This document shows positions 47,993-58,997 of a DNA stretch of 64,000 nt, piece by piece (position 1 is the stretch's first letter; each line of letters starts with the position of its first letter). The notes beneath the pieces are model-generated. The model was not told where the DNA came from. It ran no database searches and worked only from the letters and a program-made list of their open reading frames with translations. This DNA is from Lysobacter panacisoli (GTDB lineage: Bacteria > Pseudomonadota > Gammaproteobacteria > Xanthomonadales > Xanthomonadaceae): positions 558,001 through 622,000 of the forward strand of contig NZ_VLNU01000001.1 in the NCBI RefSeq assembly GCF_009765165.1, in the 5' to 3' direction. A program made the position numbers and the translations under genes.

Positions 47993-49206
47993 ATCGCTGA
48001 ACGCAGCAGGTCGACGTAGCGCGCCGCGACCGCATCCCAGCCAAAACGCGCGACGAGCGTGGCACGTTGCGCCGGCGATATCGCATGAGTCGCCGGCGAC
48101 GAGAGCACGTCGAGCACGCCGCGCGCGATCGCACCCGTGTCGCCAGGCATCACGCGCACGGCCGGTGTGCCATCCACCGCATCGCGCACGGTCGGCAGGT
48201 CGGAAACGACCACGGGACAGCCACAGGCCATCGCTTCGATCGTGACCAGCCCGAGGCCTTCCTGGTCGCCAGCGCGCAACTGCACCGACGGCGCGACCAG
48301 CACCGCAGCCCGACGGTAGTACGAAGGCAGCTCCGCCTGCGCGACCGGGCCAACGAAACGCACCTTGTCACCAAGCCCAAGGTCCTCGACCTGGGCACGC
48401 AACCGCGCCTCTTCCGGACCGAAGCCGACCACGGTGAGGAATGCATCGGGCCGTCGCGCGAGGATCGCCGGCATGGCATCGACGAGATGATGCAGACCCT
48501 TCACCTCCATAAGCCGGCCCACGAACAGGATCTCGTCGATGGAACGGGATTCGTCGCCGGGCACGAAGCGGGAGGTCATGTCCACACCCATCGGCGCGAC
48601 ATGGATCGGCGTGCGTTCACCGACCTGCGCGACGAGCGCATCGCGCATGCCGCGACTCACCACCGCCACGGCGGCGCTGGCGCCCACGACGAAACGGCGC
48701 ATCGCGTCGAACACAGGCCCCTTCAGCGCGAACAGGTCCGACCCGTGCGAAGTAACGACAAGCGGGATGCGCCGCCACACCGTCCGGCGCAGGACCGCGC
48801 AGATCAGCCCCTGCGGCACCAGCCAGTGCGCGTGGATCGCGGCGACGCGACGTTGCCGCGTGATGCGCCATGCGGTCCACGCCTGCATCGCGAAGAAGCC
48901 GGGCAGCAGCGCGAACTTCCAGCGACTGCGGCGGAGATTGCCGACGATGCCACCGTCGTTCACCAGCGTTTCCGCGGCCGCCGGCGCGTAGCGGAAACGG
49001 TGCACGTCGACGCCGTCCATGCATTCGCGCGTCGCCGCACCGGGCGCGCTCGGCGCGACCACGACGACGTCGAAGTCGGCGGCGAGGCGGCGGCACAGTT
49101 CGTGGACGAAGCCGGGCTCGTGGTCGCCGACCCAGCGCGGATAGGTCGAGGTCAGCACGAGGAGCGTCGGCCGTTCGCCGGTCGGGCCGTCCTCAACGCG
49201 CGTCAT
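47986..49206 (-). CDS. GT4-family glycosyltransferase
   Basis: 406 residues, GT-B fold. The N-terminal domain starts PTLLVLTSTYPRWVGDHEPG, with AAIHAHWLVPQGLI and VVTSHGSDLFAL. The C-terminal domain has ILFVGRLMEVKGLHHLVDAM, VGFGPEEARLRA and EGLGLVTIEAMACGCPVVVSD, the E-x7-E donor site. It retains configuration at the sugar by family rule; donor and acceptor unknown. It lies 13 bases after the GT2 gene, forming a two-gene operon opposed to the rest of the island. Confidence 0.92.
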   Translation of the reverse strand: MTRVEDGPTGERPTLLVLTSTYPRWVGDHEPGFVHELCRRLAADFDVVVVAPSAPGAATRECMDGVDVHRFRYAPAAAETLVNDGGIVGNLRRSRWKFALLPGFFAMQAWTAWRITRQRRVAAIHAHWLVPQGLICAVLRRTVWRRIPLVVTSHGSDLFALKGPVFDAMRRFVVGASAAVAVVSRGMRDALVAQVGERTPIHVAPMGVDMTSRFVPGDESRSIDEILFVGRLMEVKGLHHLVDAMPAILARRPDAFLTVVGFGPEEARLRAQVEDLGLGDKVRFVGPVAQAELPSYYRRAAVLVAPSVQLRAGDQEGLGLVTIEAMACGCPVVVSDLPTVRDAVDGTPAVRVMPGDTGAIARGVLDVLSSPATHAISPAQRATLVARFGWDAVAARYVDLLRSAMR

Positions 49207-49219
49207 GGCACCACGCCGG

Positions 49220-50074
49220 TCAGGGATCGCGACGGAACGTCAGCGCGGTGATCTGCTCCGACACCAGCCCGATCAGGAACACGATCACCGCCGCGCTGAA
49301 GAGCAGCACGCTCATGTTGGTGAAGCGGTGATAGACGAAGAACGTGTACGCGTAGTAGCCGCAGCCCAGCAGTGCGAACGTCAGCGAGGCCGGTACGAAC
49401 AGCTTCAGCGGCGAGTACAGCGTCGCGATCTTGAAGATGATCAGCAGGAAGCGGATGCCGTCCTTGAGGGGACGGATGTGGCTGTTGCTACCCACGCGTC
49501 GCGCCACCGGGATCGGCACATAGGCCACCGGGTAGGCGCTGCGGAAGAACGCCATCGTGCTGGTGGTCGGATAGCTGAAGCCGTTGGGCAGCAGGTGCAG
49601 GAATTCGCGGAAACGCTCGGCACGGACCGCGCGGAAGCCGGAAGTCAGGTCGAGGATCGCGTGACCGGTCATCCAGCTCGCCAGCCGGTTGTAGAGCGCA
49701 TTGGCAAAGCCGCGGTGCAGGTTGGCCTGGCCGGACCCGTCGCGGGCGCCCACGACCATGTCGTAGCCCTGCTCCAGCTTTTCCAGCAGCAGGCGGATGT
49801 GGGCCGGATCGTGCTGGCCGTCGGCATCCATGAATACGAGGATGTCGCCGCTGGCCGCGCGGGCGCCGCGCTTGATCGCCGCGCCATTGCCCATCGAGTA
49901 CGGGGACGAGAGCACCCGGGCGCTATGCTCGGCGGCCACCGCGGCGGTGCGGTCGGTGGATCCGTCGTCCACCACGATGACTTCCGCCTGCGGCCATTGC
50001 GCGCGCAGCGCGGGCAGTGTCCGCACCAGCCCCTCGGCCTCGTTTTTTGCAGGCAGGACTACCGAAATTCGCAT
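49220..50074 (-). CDS. DPM1/GtrB-like GT2 polyprenyl-phosphate glycosyltransferase
   Basis: 284 residues. MRISVVLPAKNEAEGLVRTL, VVDDGSTDRTA, ILVFMDADGQHDPAHI (DAD metal site) and SGFRAVRAERFREF make a GT-A domain of the dolichol-phosphate-mannose-synthase type. Two membrane helices follow at the C-terminus (about 220-240 and 255-277), as in GtrB-like proteins. Such enzymes load a sugar onto polyprenyl phosphate, the donor type that GT-C enzymes use. This links it functionally to the GT-C protein beside the pilins. AAGGGGGAAAG precedes the ATG. Confidence 0.88.
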   Translation of the reverse strand: MRISVVLPAKNEAEGLVRTLPALRAQWPQAEVIVVDDGSTDRTAAVAAEHSARVLSSPYSMGNGAAIKRGARAASGDILVFMDADGQHDPAHIRLLLEKLEQGYDMVVGARDGSGQANLHRGFANALYNRLASWMTGHAILDLTSGFRAVRAERFREFLHLLPNGFSYPTTSTMAFFRSAYPVAYVPIPVARRVGSNSHIRPLKDGIRFLLIIFKIATLYSPLKLFVPASLTFALLGCGYYAYTFFVYHRFTNMSVLLFSAAVIVFLIGLVSEQITALTFRRDP

Positions 50075-50248
50075 CTTTCCCCCTTTTTCACAGAGTAGGC
50101 GAAAAGGGGATCCCCCAGAAGGTGCAGGCGTCGCCGTTCCGCCTTAACAGGGCATGCGGCCACGGCCGAGTGCGCAAACGTGCGCCGCGTCCGCTCCAAG
50201 GCCGGAGGATTGCGGTACAGTCGAGACCGGGGAAATACAGGGGGTTAC

Positions 50249-51970
50249 ATGAGCACGGTCGCCACTGCCAATCTGGTGGGGATCACCGGCATTGCCCGGC
50301 GCTTGGTGCTGGACGGTGCGCTGGAGGACACGGTCGCCCGCCAGGCGCTGACCACGGCCACGGCGCAGAAGCAGCCCATCACCGCGTACCTGGCCGAAAA
50401 GCGCCTGGTCACGCCGGCGCAGCTGGCTGCGGCCAACTCGGTCGAATTCGGCGTGCCGCTGCTCGATGCCGCCGCCTTCGATCCGGCCCAGTCCGCGATC
50501 AAGCTGGTCAACGAAGCGCTGATCCGCAAACACACCGTGTTGCCGCTGTACAAGCGCGGCAACCGCCTGTTCATCGGCATCGCGGACCCGGCGAATTCGC
50601 AGGCGCTGGACGAGATCAAGTTCCAGACCAATTTCGCCATCGAGCCTATCCTGGTCGATGAGGACCGCCTGCGCCGCGCCATCGACCAGTGGCTCGAGGC
50701 CAGCGACAACCTCGCCGACACGATGGGCGACCAGGACGGTCTGGAGAATCTCGACGTCTCTGGCGGCGAGGATCTGTCCAACGACACCGGCGTTGACGTC
50801 AAGACCGACGACACCCCGGTGGTGAAGTTCGTCAACAAGGTGCTGGTGGACGCGATCCGCCGCGGCGCCTCGGACATCCACTTCGAACCCTACGAAACCG
50901 ACTACCGCGTGCGCCTGCGCATCGACGGCCTGCTCAAGCAGGTGACGAAGGTGCCGCCGAACCTCTCCGCGCGCATCGCCGCGCGCCTGAAGGTGATGGC
51001 GCAGCTGGACATCGCCGAGAAACGCGTGCCGCAGGACGGCCGCATCAAGCTCAACATCTCCAAGACCAAGCAGGTCGACTTCCGCGTCAGCACCCTGCCC
51101 ACGCTGTTCGGCGAGAAGGTGGTGCTGCGTATCCTCGACGGCTCGGCCGCGAAGCTGGGCATCGACAAGCTCGGCTACGAGGACGACCAGCGCACGCTCT
51201 ACGAGGCGGCGCTGGCCAAGCCTTACGGCATGATCCTGGTGACCGGTCCCACCGGCTCGGGCAAGACGGTGTCGCTGTACACCGGCCTGAACATCCTCAA
51301 CCAGGAGCAGCGCAACTGCTCCACGGTCGAGGACCCGGTCGAAATCCGCGTGCCCGGCATCAACCAGGTGCAGATGAACGCGAAGAAGGGCATGACCTTC
51401 GCCGCGGCGCTGCGCAGCTTCCTGCGACAGGACCCGGACGTGGTGATGGTCGGCGAAATCCGCGACCTGGAAACGGCCGAGATCGCGATCAAGGCCGCAC
51501 AGACCGGCCACCTCGTGCTCTCCACGCTGCACACCAACGATGCTCCGCAGACCATCTCGCGTCTGATGAACATGGGCATCGCGCCGTACAACATCACCTC
51601 GTCGGTGACGCTGATCATCGCCCAGCGACTCGCGCGCCGCCTGCACGACTGCAAGCGCGAAGTGCACCTGCCGGAACACGCGCTCCTCGCCGAAGGCTTC
51701 ACCCACGAGGAGATCGAGTCCGGGATGAAGATCTATGAGGCCGTCGGCTGTTCCGACTGCACCGAAGGCTACAAGGGCCGTACCGGCATCTACCAGGTGA
51801 TGCCGATGACCGAGAAGATCCAGGCGATCGTGCTCGAGGGCGGCAACGCCCTGCAGATCGCCGAAGCCGCACTGGCGTCGGGCGTGCGCGACCTGCGCCA
51901 GTCCGCGCTGGTGAAGGTCAAGAACGGCGTCACCACCCTGGCCGAAATCAACCGCGTAACCAAGGACTAA
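50249..51970 (+). CDS. pilB: PilB, type IV pilus extension ATPase
   Basis: 573 residues of the GspE/PilB family: an N-terminal MshEN-like domain (LVLDGALEDTVARQAL, LAAANSVEFGVPLLD), Walker A GPTGSGKTVSLY near residue 333, the Asp box region DPDVVMVGEIRDLETAEIA and the His box LSTLHTNDAP. The usual zinc tetracysteine is incomplete here: only one Cys in the first half (LHDCKRE) and CSDC in the second. It powers pilus extension with PilC. The ATG at 50249 starts MSTVATANLVG; GGGGG lies a few bases upstream. Confidence 0.96.
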   Translation: MSTVATANLVGITGIARRLVLDGALEDTVARQALTTATAQKQPITAYLAEKRLVTPAQLAAANSVEFGVPLLDAAAFDPAQSAIKLVNEALIRKHTVLPLYKRGNRLFIGIADPANSQALDEIKFQTNFAIEPILVDEDRLRRAIDQWLEASDNLADTMGDQDGLENLDVSGGEDLSNDTGVDVKTDDTPVVKFVNKVLVDAIRRGASDIHFEPYETDYRVRLRIDGLLKQVTKVPPNLSARIAARLKVMAQLDIAEKRVPQDGRIKLNISKTKQVDFRVSTLPTLFGEKVVLRILDGSAAKLGIDKLGYEDDQRTLYEAALAKPYGMILVTGPTGSGKTVSLYTGLNILNQEQRNCSTVEDPVEIRVPGINQVQMNAKKGMTFAAALRSFLRQDPDVVMVGEIRDLETAEIAIKAAQTGHLVLSTLHTNDAPQTISRLMNMGIAPYNITSSVTLIIAQRLARRLHDCKREVHLPEHALLAEGFTHEEIESGMKIYEAVGCSDCTEGYKGRTGIYQVMPMTEKIQAIVLEGGNALQIAEAALASGVRDLRQSALVKVKNGVTTLAEINRVTKD

Positions 51971-51973
51971 ACC

Positions 51974-53230
51974 ATGTCCGCCACCCGCACCGCCGCCCGT
52001 CCCGCCAATCCCGTCCGTCGCGCCGACGCCCTCAACGTCTTCGTCTGGCAGGGCACGGACAAGCGCGGCAAGGTCATGAAGGGCGAACAGCAGGCGAAGA
52101 ACGCCAACGCGCTGCGCGCCGAACTGCGCAAGCAGGGCATCCAGCCCAAGGTCGTCAAGCCCAAGACCAAGTCGATCTTCGGTGCCGCCGGCAAGCCGAT
52201 CACCCCGCTCGAGATCGCGGTGTTCAGCCGCCAGATCGCGACGATGATGAAGTCCGGCGTACCGATCGTCGGCGCGATGGAGATCATCGCCAACGGCAAC
52301 AAGAACCCGCGCATGTCGAAGCTGGTCAACACCGTGCGTGCCGACATCGAAAGCGGTTTGTCGCTGTACGAGGCGTTGAGCAGGCACCCGGTGCAGTTCG
52401 ACGAGCTCTACCGCAACCTCGTCCGTGCCGGTGAAGCGGCCGGTGTGCTCGAGACCGTGCTCGACACGGTGGCGACGTACAAGGAAAACATCGAAGCCCT
52501 GAAGGGCAAGATCAAGAAGGCGATGTTCTACCCGGCGATGGTCGTCGCGGTGGCGCTGATCGTCAGCTCGATCCTGCTGATCTTCGTGGTGCCGCAGTTC
52601 GAGGAAGTGTTCAAGGGCTTCGGCGCCGACCTGCCCGCCTTCACCAAGCTCATCATCTCGGCCAGCGAATTCATGGTCGCGTACTGGTGGCTGGTGGGCG
52701 CGATCGTCGGCGGCACGATCACCGCATTCATCATGGCCAAGAAGCGCTCGGTCGCGTTCGCGCGCTTCCTCGACCGGATGCTGCTGAAGATCCCGGTCAT
52801 CGGACAGATCATGCACAACTCCGCCATCGCCCGCTTCGCGCGCACGCTGGCGGTGACCTTCAAGGCGGGCGTGCCTCTGGTGGAGGCGCTGGACACGGTG
52901 GCCGGCGCGACCGGCAACGTGGTCTACGAAGACGCGGTGCGCAACATCCGCGACGACGTCGCGGTGGGCTACCCGGTCAACATGGCGATGAAGCAGGTCA
53001 ACATCTTCCCGCACATGGTCACGCAGATGACCGCGATCGGCGAAGAAGCCGGTGCGCTGGATACCATGCTTTTCAAAGTCGCCGAGTTCTACGAGCAGGA
53101 AGTCAACAACGCGGTCGACGCACTGGCCAGCCTGCTGGAACCGCTGATCATGGTGTTCCTGGGCGTGATCGTCGGCGGCATGGTGGTGGCCATGTACCTG
53201 CCGATCTTCAAACTGGCCGCAGTGGTCTGA
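51974..53230 (+). CDS. pilC: PilC, type IV pilus inner-membrane platform protein
   Basis: 418 residues, GspF/PilC family. A short N-terminus with VFVWQGTDKRGKVMKGEQQA, then two homologous cytoplasmic helical domains (IAVFSRQIATMMKSGVPIVGAMEII and RFARTLAVTFKAGVPLVEALDTVA), with membrane helices near 180-205, 235-255 and 390-415. It begins 3 bases after pilB and couples PilB ATPase activity to pilin polymerisation. Confidence 0.96.
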   Translation: MSATRTAARPANPVRRADALNVFVWQGTDKRGKVMKGEQQAKNANALRAELRKQGIQPKVVKPKTKSIFGAAGKPITPLEIAVFSRQIATMMKSGVPIVGAMEIIANGNKNPRMSKLVNTVRADIESGLSLYEALSRHPVQFDELYRNLVRAGEAAGVLETVLDTVATYKENIEALKGKIKKAMFYPAMVVAVALIVSSILLIFVVPQFEEVFKGFGADLPAFTKLIISASEFMVAYWWLVGAIVGGTITAFIMAKKRSVAFARFLDRMLLKIPVIGQIMHNSAIARFARTLAVTFKAGVPLVEALDTVAGATGNVVYEDAVRNIRDDVAVGYPVNMAMKQVNIFPHMVTQMTAIGEEAGALDTMLFKVAEFYEQEVNNAVDALASLLEPLIMVFLGVIVGGMVVAMYLPIFKLAAVV

Positions 53231-53257
53231 CGCCGCCGCAGGATGCTTTAATTCCGC

Positions 53258-54121
53258 ATGGCATTCCTCGATCAAAACCCCGCCATCGGTTTCCCGCTGG
53301 CGGCCGGATTCGGCCTGCTGGTCGGCAGCTTCCTCAACGTCGTCATCCTGCGGCTGCCCAAGCGCCTGGAATGGCAGTGGCGGCGCGACAGTCGCGAGGT
53401 GCTGGGCGAACCGGAGACCTACGACCCGCCACCGCCTGGCATCGTGGTGGAGCGGTCGCATTGTCCGCACTGCAAGCACCAGCTGTCGTGGTACGAGAAC
53501 ATCCCGGTGTTCAGCTACCTCGCGCTGCGCGGGAAATGCCGCAGCTGCAAGACGCCGATCTCGCCGCAGTACCCGCTGGTCGAGCTGCTGACGATGCTGC
53601 TCATGGTGGCGTGCGTGTGGCGTTTCGGCTTCGGCTGGCAGGGTTTCGGCGCGATCGTCTTCACCTGTTTCCTGATCGTGTTGTCGGGCATCGACCTGAA
53701 GACACAGCTGCTGCCGGACCAGCTCACCCTGCCGCTGATGTGGCTGGGCCTGATAGCGGCTTCCGACAACCTGTACTTCCCGGCCAAGCCGGCCCTGCTG
53801 GGCGCGGTCGCGGGCTATCTCAGCCTGTGGGTGGTGTGGTGGCTGTTCAAGCAGCTCACCGGCAAGGAAGGCATGGGCCACGGCGACTTCAAACTGCTTG
53901 CGGCCATCGGCGCGTGGACCGGCCTGAAGGGCATCCTGCCGACGATCCTGCTGTCGTCGGTGGTGGGCGCCATCGTCGGCTCGATCTGGCTGGCGGTGAA
54001 GGGTCGCGACCGCGCGACGCCGATTCCGTTCGGCCCCTACCTCGCCATCGCCGGCTGGATCGCCTTCTTCTGGGGCGACCGGATCATCGGCGCCTACATG
54101 CAGTATTCCGGCCTGAAGTGA
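53258..54121 (+). CDS. pilD: PilD, prepilin leader peptidase / N-methyltransferase
   Basis: 287 residues, A24 aspartic peptidase. The zinc-binding pair HCPHC and CRSC (about residues 69-98) marks the dual peptidase/methylase form. The two catalytic Asp residues are in LSGIDLKTQLLPD and MGHGDFKLLAA. Eight hydrophobic segments. It processes both pilins at G/F and methylates the new N-terminus. Confidence 0.96.
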   Translation: MAFLDQNPAIGFPLAAGFGLLVGSFLNVVILRLPKRLEWQWRRDSREVLGEPETYDPPPPGIVVERSHCPHCKHQLSWYENIPVFSYLALRGKCRSCKTPISPQYPLVELLTMLLMVACVWRFGFGWQGFGAIVFTCFLIVLSGIDLKTQLLPDQLTLPLMWLGLIAASDNLYFPAKPALLGAVAGYLSLWVVWWLFKQLTGKEGMGHGDFKLLAAIGAWTGLKGILPTILLSSVVGAIVGSIWLAVKGRDRATPIPFGPYLAIAGWIAFFWGDRIIGAYMQYSGLK

Positions 54122-54158
54122 TTGTTCCGCGCCCGTGCGGCGCGGCTACCATGCCGGC

Positions 54159-54773
54159 ATGAGCGAATTCATCATCGGCGTCACCGGCGGCGTGGCCTCT
54201 GGCAAGAGCGAAGTCACGCGCCGTTTCGAGGCACTGGGAATCGTCGTCGCCGATGCGGACCTGGCCGCGCGCGAAGCCGTCGCGCCCGGCTCGGAAGGAC
54301 TGGCCGAGGTCGTCGCGCAATTCGGTCCGGACGTGCTCGCCGCCGACGGCGGCCTCGACCGAGCGGCGATGCGCCGCCACGTGTTCGGGAACGATGCCGA
54401 ACGGCGCAGCCTCGAAGCCATCATCCATCCGCGCGTGCGCGCCGCGCTGCGCGATATCTGCGTGGCCGCGCCGGGTGCGTACGCCATCGCCGCGATCCCG
54501 CTGCTCGCCGAAGGCGGCGGCCGCGATGCCTATCCGTGGTTGTCGCGGATCCTCGTGGTCGACGTGCCGGCCGACGTGCAGCGCGCGCGGGTCATGGCCC
54601 GCGACCGCGTCGATGCGACGCTGGCGCAGCAGATGGTCGCCGCGCAGGCCACGCGCGACCAGCGCCTGGCCATCGCCGACGACATCGTCGTCAACACGGG
54701 CGCGATCGACGAACTCGACGCGCAGGTCGCGGCGTTGGACCGGCGTTACCGCGCCCTCGCCGCTTCGCACTGA
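54159..54773 (+). CDS. coaE: Dephospho-CoA kinase
   Basis: 204 residues; the last step of coenzyme A synthesis. P-loop GVTGGVASGKSEV (residues 8-20), DADLAAREAVAPG, and the lid region ARDRVDATLAQQMVAAQ. The pilD-coaE pairing is widespread in gammaproteobacteria. The start at 54159 matches family N-termini. Confidence 0.95.
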   Translation: MSEFIIGVTGGVASGKSEVTRRFEALGIVVADADLAAREAVAPGSEGLAEVVAQFGPDVLAADGGLDRAAMRRHVFGNDAERRSLEAIIHPRVRAALRDICVAAPGAYAIAAIPLLAEGGGRDAYPWLSRILVVDVPADVQRARVMARDRVDATLAQQMVAAQATRDQRLAIADDIVVNTGAIDELDAQVAALDRRYRALAASH

Positions 54774-54785
54774 GCCGGTACCGGT

Positions 54786-55790
54786 TCAGTCCGTCGGCCA
54801 CAGCCCCCGGATCGCCGCGATGCCCTGCGCGCCGTGTGCGCGTGCCTCTTCGACATCGCCCGGCACCAGCCCGCCGATCGCGTAGATCGGCAGCGACACC
54901 GATTCGCGCAGCGCGGCGAACGCGTCCCAGCCGATTCCCGCGATGCCGGGGTGGCTCGGCGTCGGACGGATCGTGCCGAGCACGACGAAATCGCATCCCA
55001 GCGCCTGTGCGGCGCTCAGGTCGTCGCGGTCATGACAGGACGCGGCGAAGGGCACGTCGGCCGACAGCGGGCGTTCGCGCAACGCATGCAACCGCGCCGC
55101 GGGCATGTGCAGGCCGATGCCCAGTTCCTGTGCAAGGTCGAGGTCGGCGTTCACCAGCACATCGGCCCCGGCGTGCCGACACAGGCGCGCCGCAGCCTCG
55201 ACGAGGATGCGCCAGCGCGAAGGATCCAGTCCGGGCGCGCGCAGGTGCACGCGGCGCACGCCGCTTTCCAGCGCCCTCGCGAGCCGGGCCAGCCATTCCG
55301 CGTCGTCCGCGCCCGGCATCGGCGTGACCAGGTAATGCGCCGGCTGCAGCAGCGCGGCTACCACCGGACGATCGGCCGGTGGCATCGCATAGCTCGGCAG
55401 CTTCTGCGGCGGCACCCACACCAGCGCCTGCCCTTCCCGGCCGCGCGCGTGGCCATGCCAGCTGGCGATGGTGCGCACGTCCAGACGCAGGCGCTTGTCG
55501 GGATAGGCCTGCGGCACGTTGATCAGCGGCGCGCCGATCTCGACGTCGATGCCGAGTTCTTCGTGGAGTTCGCGGGCGAGCGCCGCTTCGGCGGATTCGC
55601 CAGGCTCGCGCTTGCCGCCGGGGAATTCCCATAGCCCGGCAAGGTCGCGACCTTCGGTGCGTCGCGCCAGCAGGACGCGGCCACGCGCGTCGCGGATGAC
55701 GCCGGCCACGACTTCCACCGTGCGCGATACCGCGGGCGGCGGCAGGACGGTCGAAGTCGGCAGCGGGGGTTCCGATGAAGCGGAGGGCAT
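54786..55790 (-). CDS. MutT-type Nudix hydrolase fused to a thiamine-phosphate-synthase-like domain
   Basis: About 334 residues. The N-terminal half is a Nudix domain (VEVVAGVIRDARGRVLLARR; Nudix box GKREPGESAEAALARELHEELG), as in the 8-oxo-dGTP sanitiser MutT. The C-terminal half resembles ThiE: RVHLRAPGLDPSRW, VLVNADLDLAQELGIGLHM, CHDRDDLSAAQALGCDFVVLG and IYAIGGLVPGDVEEA. Several ThiE catalytic-loop residues look replaced, so this half may be non-thiamine. The fusion is known near secA in related bacteria. Start taken at 55790; an upstream ATG adds eight residues. Confidence 0.88.
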   Translation of the reverse strand: MPSASSEPPLPTSTVLPPPAVSRTVEVVAGVIRDARGRVLLARRTEGRDLAGLWEFPGGKREPGESAEAALARELHEELGIDVEIGAPLINVPQAYPDKRLRLDVRTIASWHGHARGREGQALVWVPPQKLPSYAMPPADRPVVAALLQPAHYLVTPMPGADDAEWLARLARALESGVRRVHLRAPGLDPSRWRILVEAAARLCRHAGADVLVNADLDLAQELGIGLHMPAARLHALRERPLSADVPFAASCHDRDDLSAAQALGCDFVVLGTIRPTPSHPGIAGIGWDAFAALRESVSLPIYAIGGLVPGDVEEARAHGAQGIAAIRGLWPTD

Positions 55791-55853
55791 CAACGCGCCT
55801 CCGCTACGACGCACTCCCCGCGTGGCGGGGAGCGGCGTGGGCTGGTCGCTGGC

Positions 55854-58580
<2,727 letters not shown>

Positions 58581-58684
58581 GTACGGGTCCGAAAGCGGAG
58601 ACGGGAAGACCGGCAGGCAAGACGTGTTAAGAGTCCGCGTCCACCAGCAAGTTCCCCGAAGGAAGTCTGGCCGGCTCAAATGGA

Positions 58685-58707
58685 ATCGGGGCGCCGTGCG
58701 CCCCGAT
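58685..58707 (-). terminator. Terminator-like hairpin between the M23 gene and secA
   Basis: A perfect 10-base stem, atcggggcgc (58685-58694) and gcgccccgat (58698-58707), with a 3-base loop; on the minus strand it is followed by TTCCATTT. It either ends the M23 transcript or sits in a long secA leader. Confidence 0.6.
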
Positions 58708-58755
58708 CGAATCGAGCCTGAACTGTGGCCACGCCGATTGTAGCGTGGGGGCGAG

Positions 58756-58790
58756 CCGAGGTGCTTGCAAGCCGCAGGCTTGCACCTCGG
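58756..58790. repeat. Imperfect large hairpin upstream of secA
   Basis: ccgaggtgc (58756-58764) pairs with gcacctcgg (58782-58790), and the inner aagcc pairs with ggctt after a 4-base bulge. It immediately precedes the first 28-base direct repeat. Confidence 0.6.
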
Positions 58791-58793
58791 CGA

Positions 58794-58907
58794 GCGCCCG
58801 GAGCCTACGGCGAAGGGCCGGGAGTGCGAGGCAATCCAGCGCCTGATACGCCTCAGCGCTCCGCGCTTGCATCTGGGTGGCGCCCGGAGCCTACGGCGCA
58901 GGGCCGG
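58794..58907. repeat. Two 28-base direct repeats
   Basis: Copies at 58794-58821 and 58880-58907 share gcgcccggagcctacggcg, then a or c, then agggccgg, differing at one base over 28. They start 86 bases apart. The 86-base unit is not coding. Likely a dispersed intergenic repeat family. Confidence 0.75.
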
Positions 58908-58997
58908 AAAAGCGATGCAATCCCGAACCAGACGGCTACCTACTTGCGGCGCTGGCCCGCGGAAGCCCCTCTACCCCGCCTTAAGCCCTACCAGCCC

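Larger units (their letters stand above)
58581..58997. other. Spacer between the M23 peptidase gene and secA
   Basis: 417 bases without a credible gene. It contains, going leftward in the direction of transcription, two 28-base direct repeats, a large hairpin, a terminator-like hairpin at 58685-58707 and the secA leader. The secA promoter should lie between 58590 and 58680, but I cannot name it. Confidence 0.65.

Noticed and set aside
51640..51780. Incomplete zinc tetracysteine in PilB as a defect
   Set aside because: One half-pair is missing, but the rest of the ATPase is intact and, as far as I recall, PilB proteins of related bacteria look the same.
50144..53881. A 1245-codon open frame on the minus strand opposite pilB-pilC-pilD
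   Set aside because: It is the complement of three well-identified genes; the His/Asp/Arg/Val-rich translation is typical of antisense frames in GC-rich DNA and has no domain.
58581..58997. A possible secM-like arrest gene upstream of secA
   Set aside because: No frame with a signal peptide and arrest motif is present; the region is repeats and hairpins.
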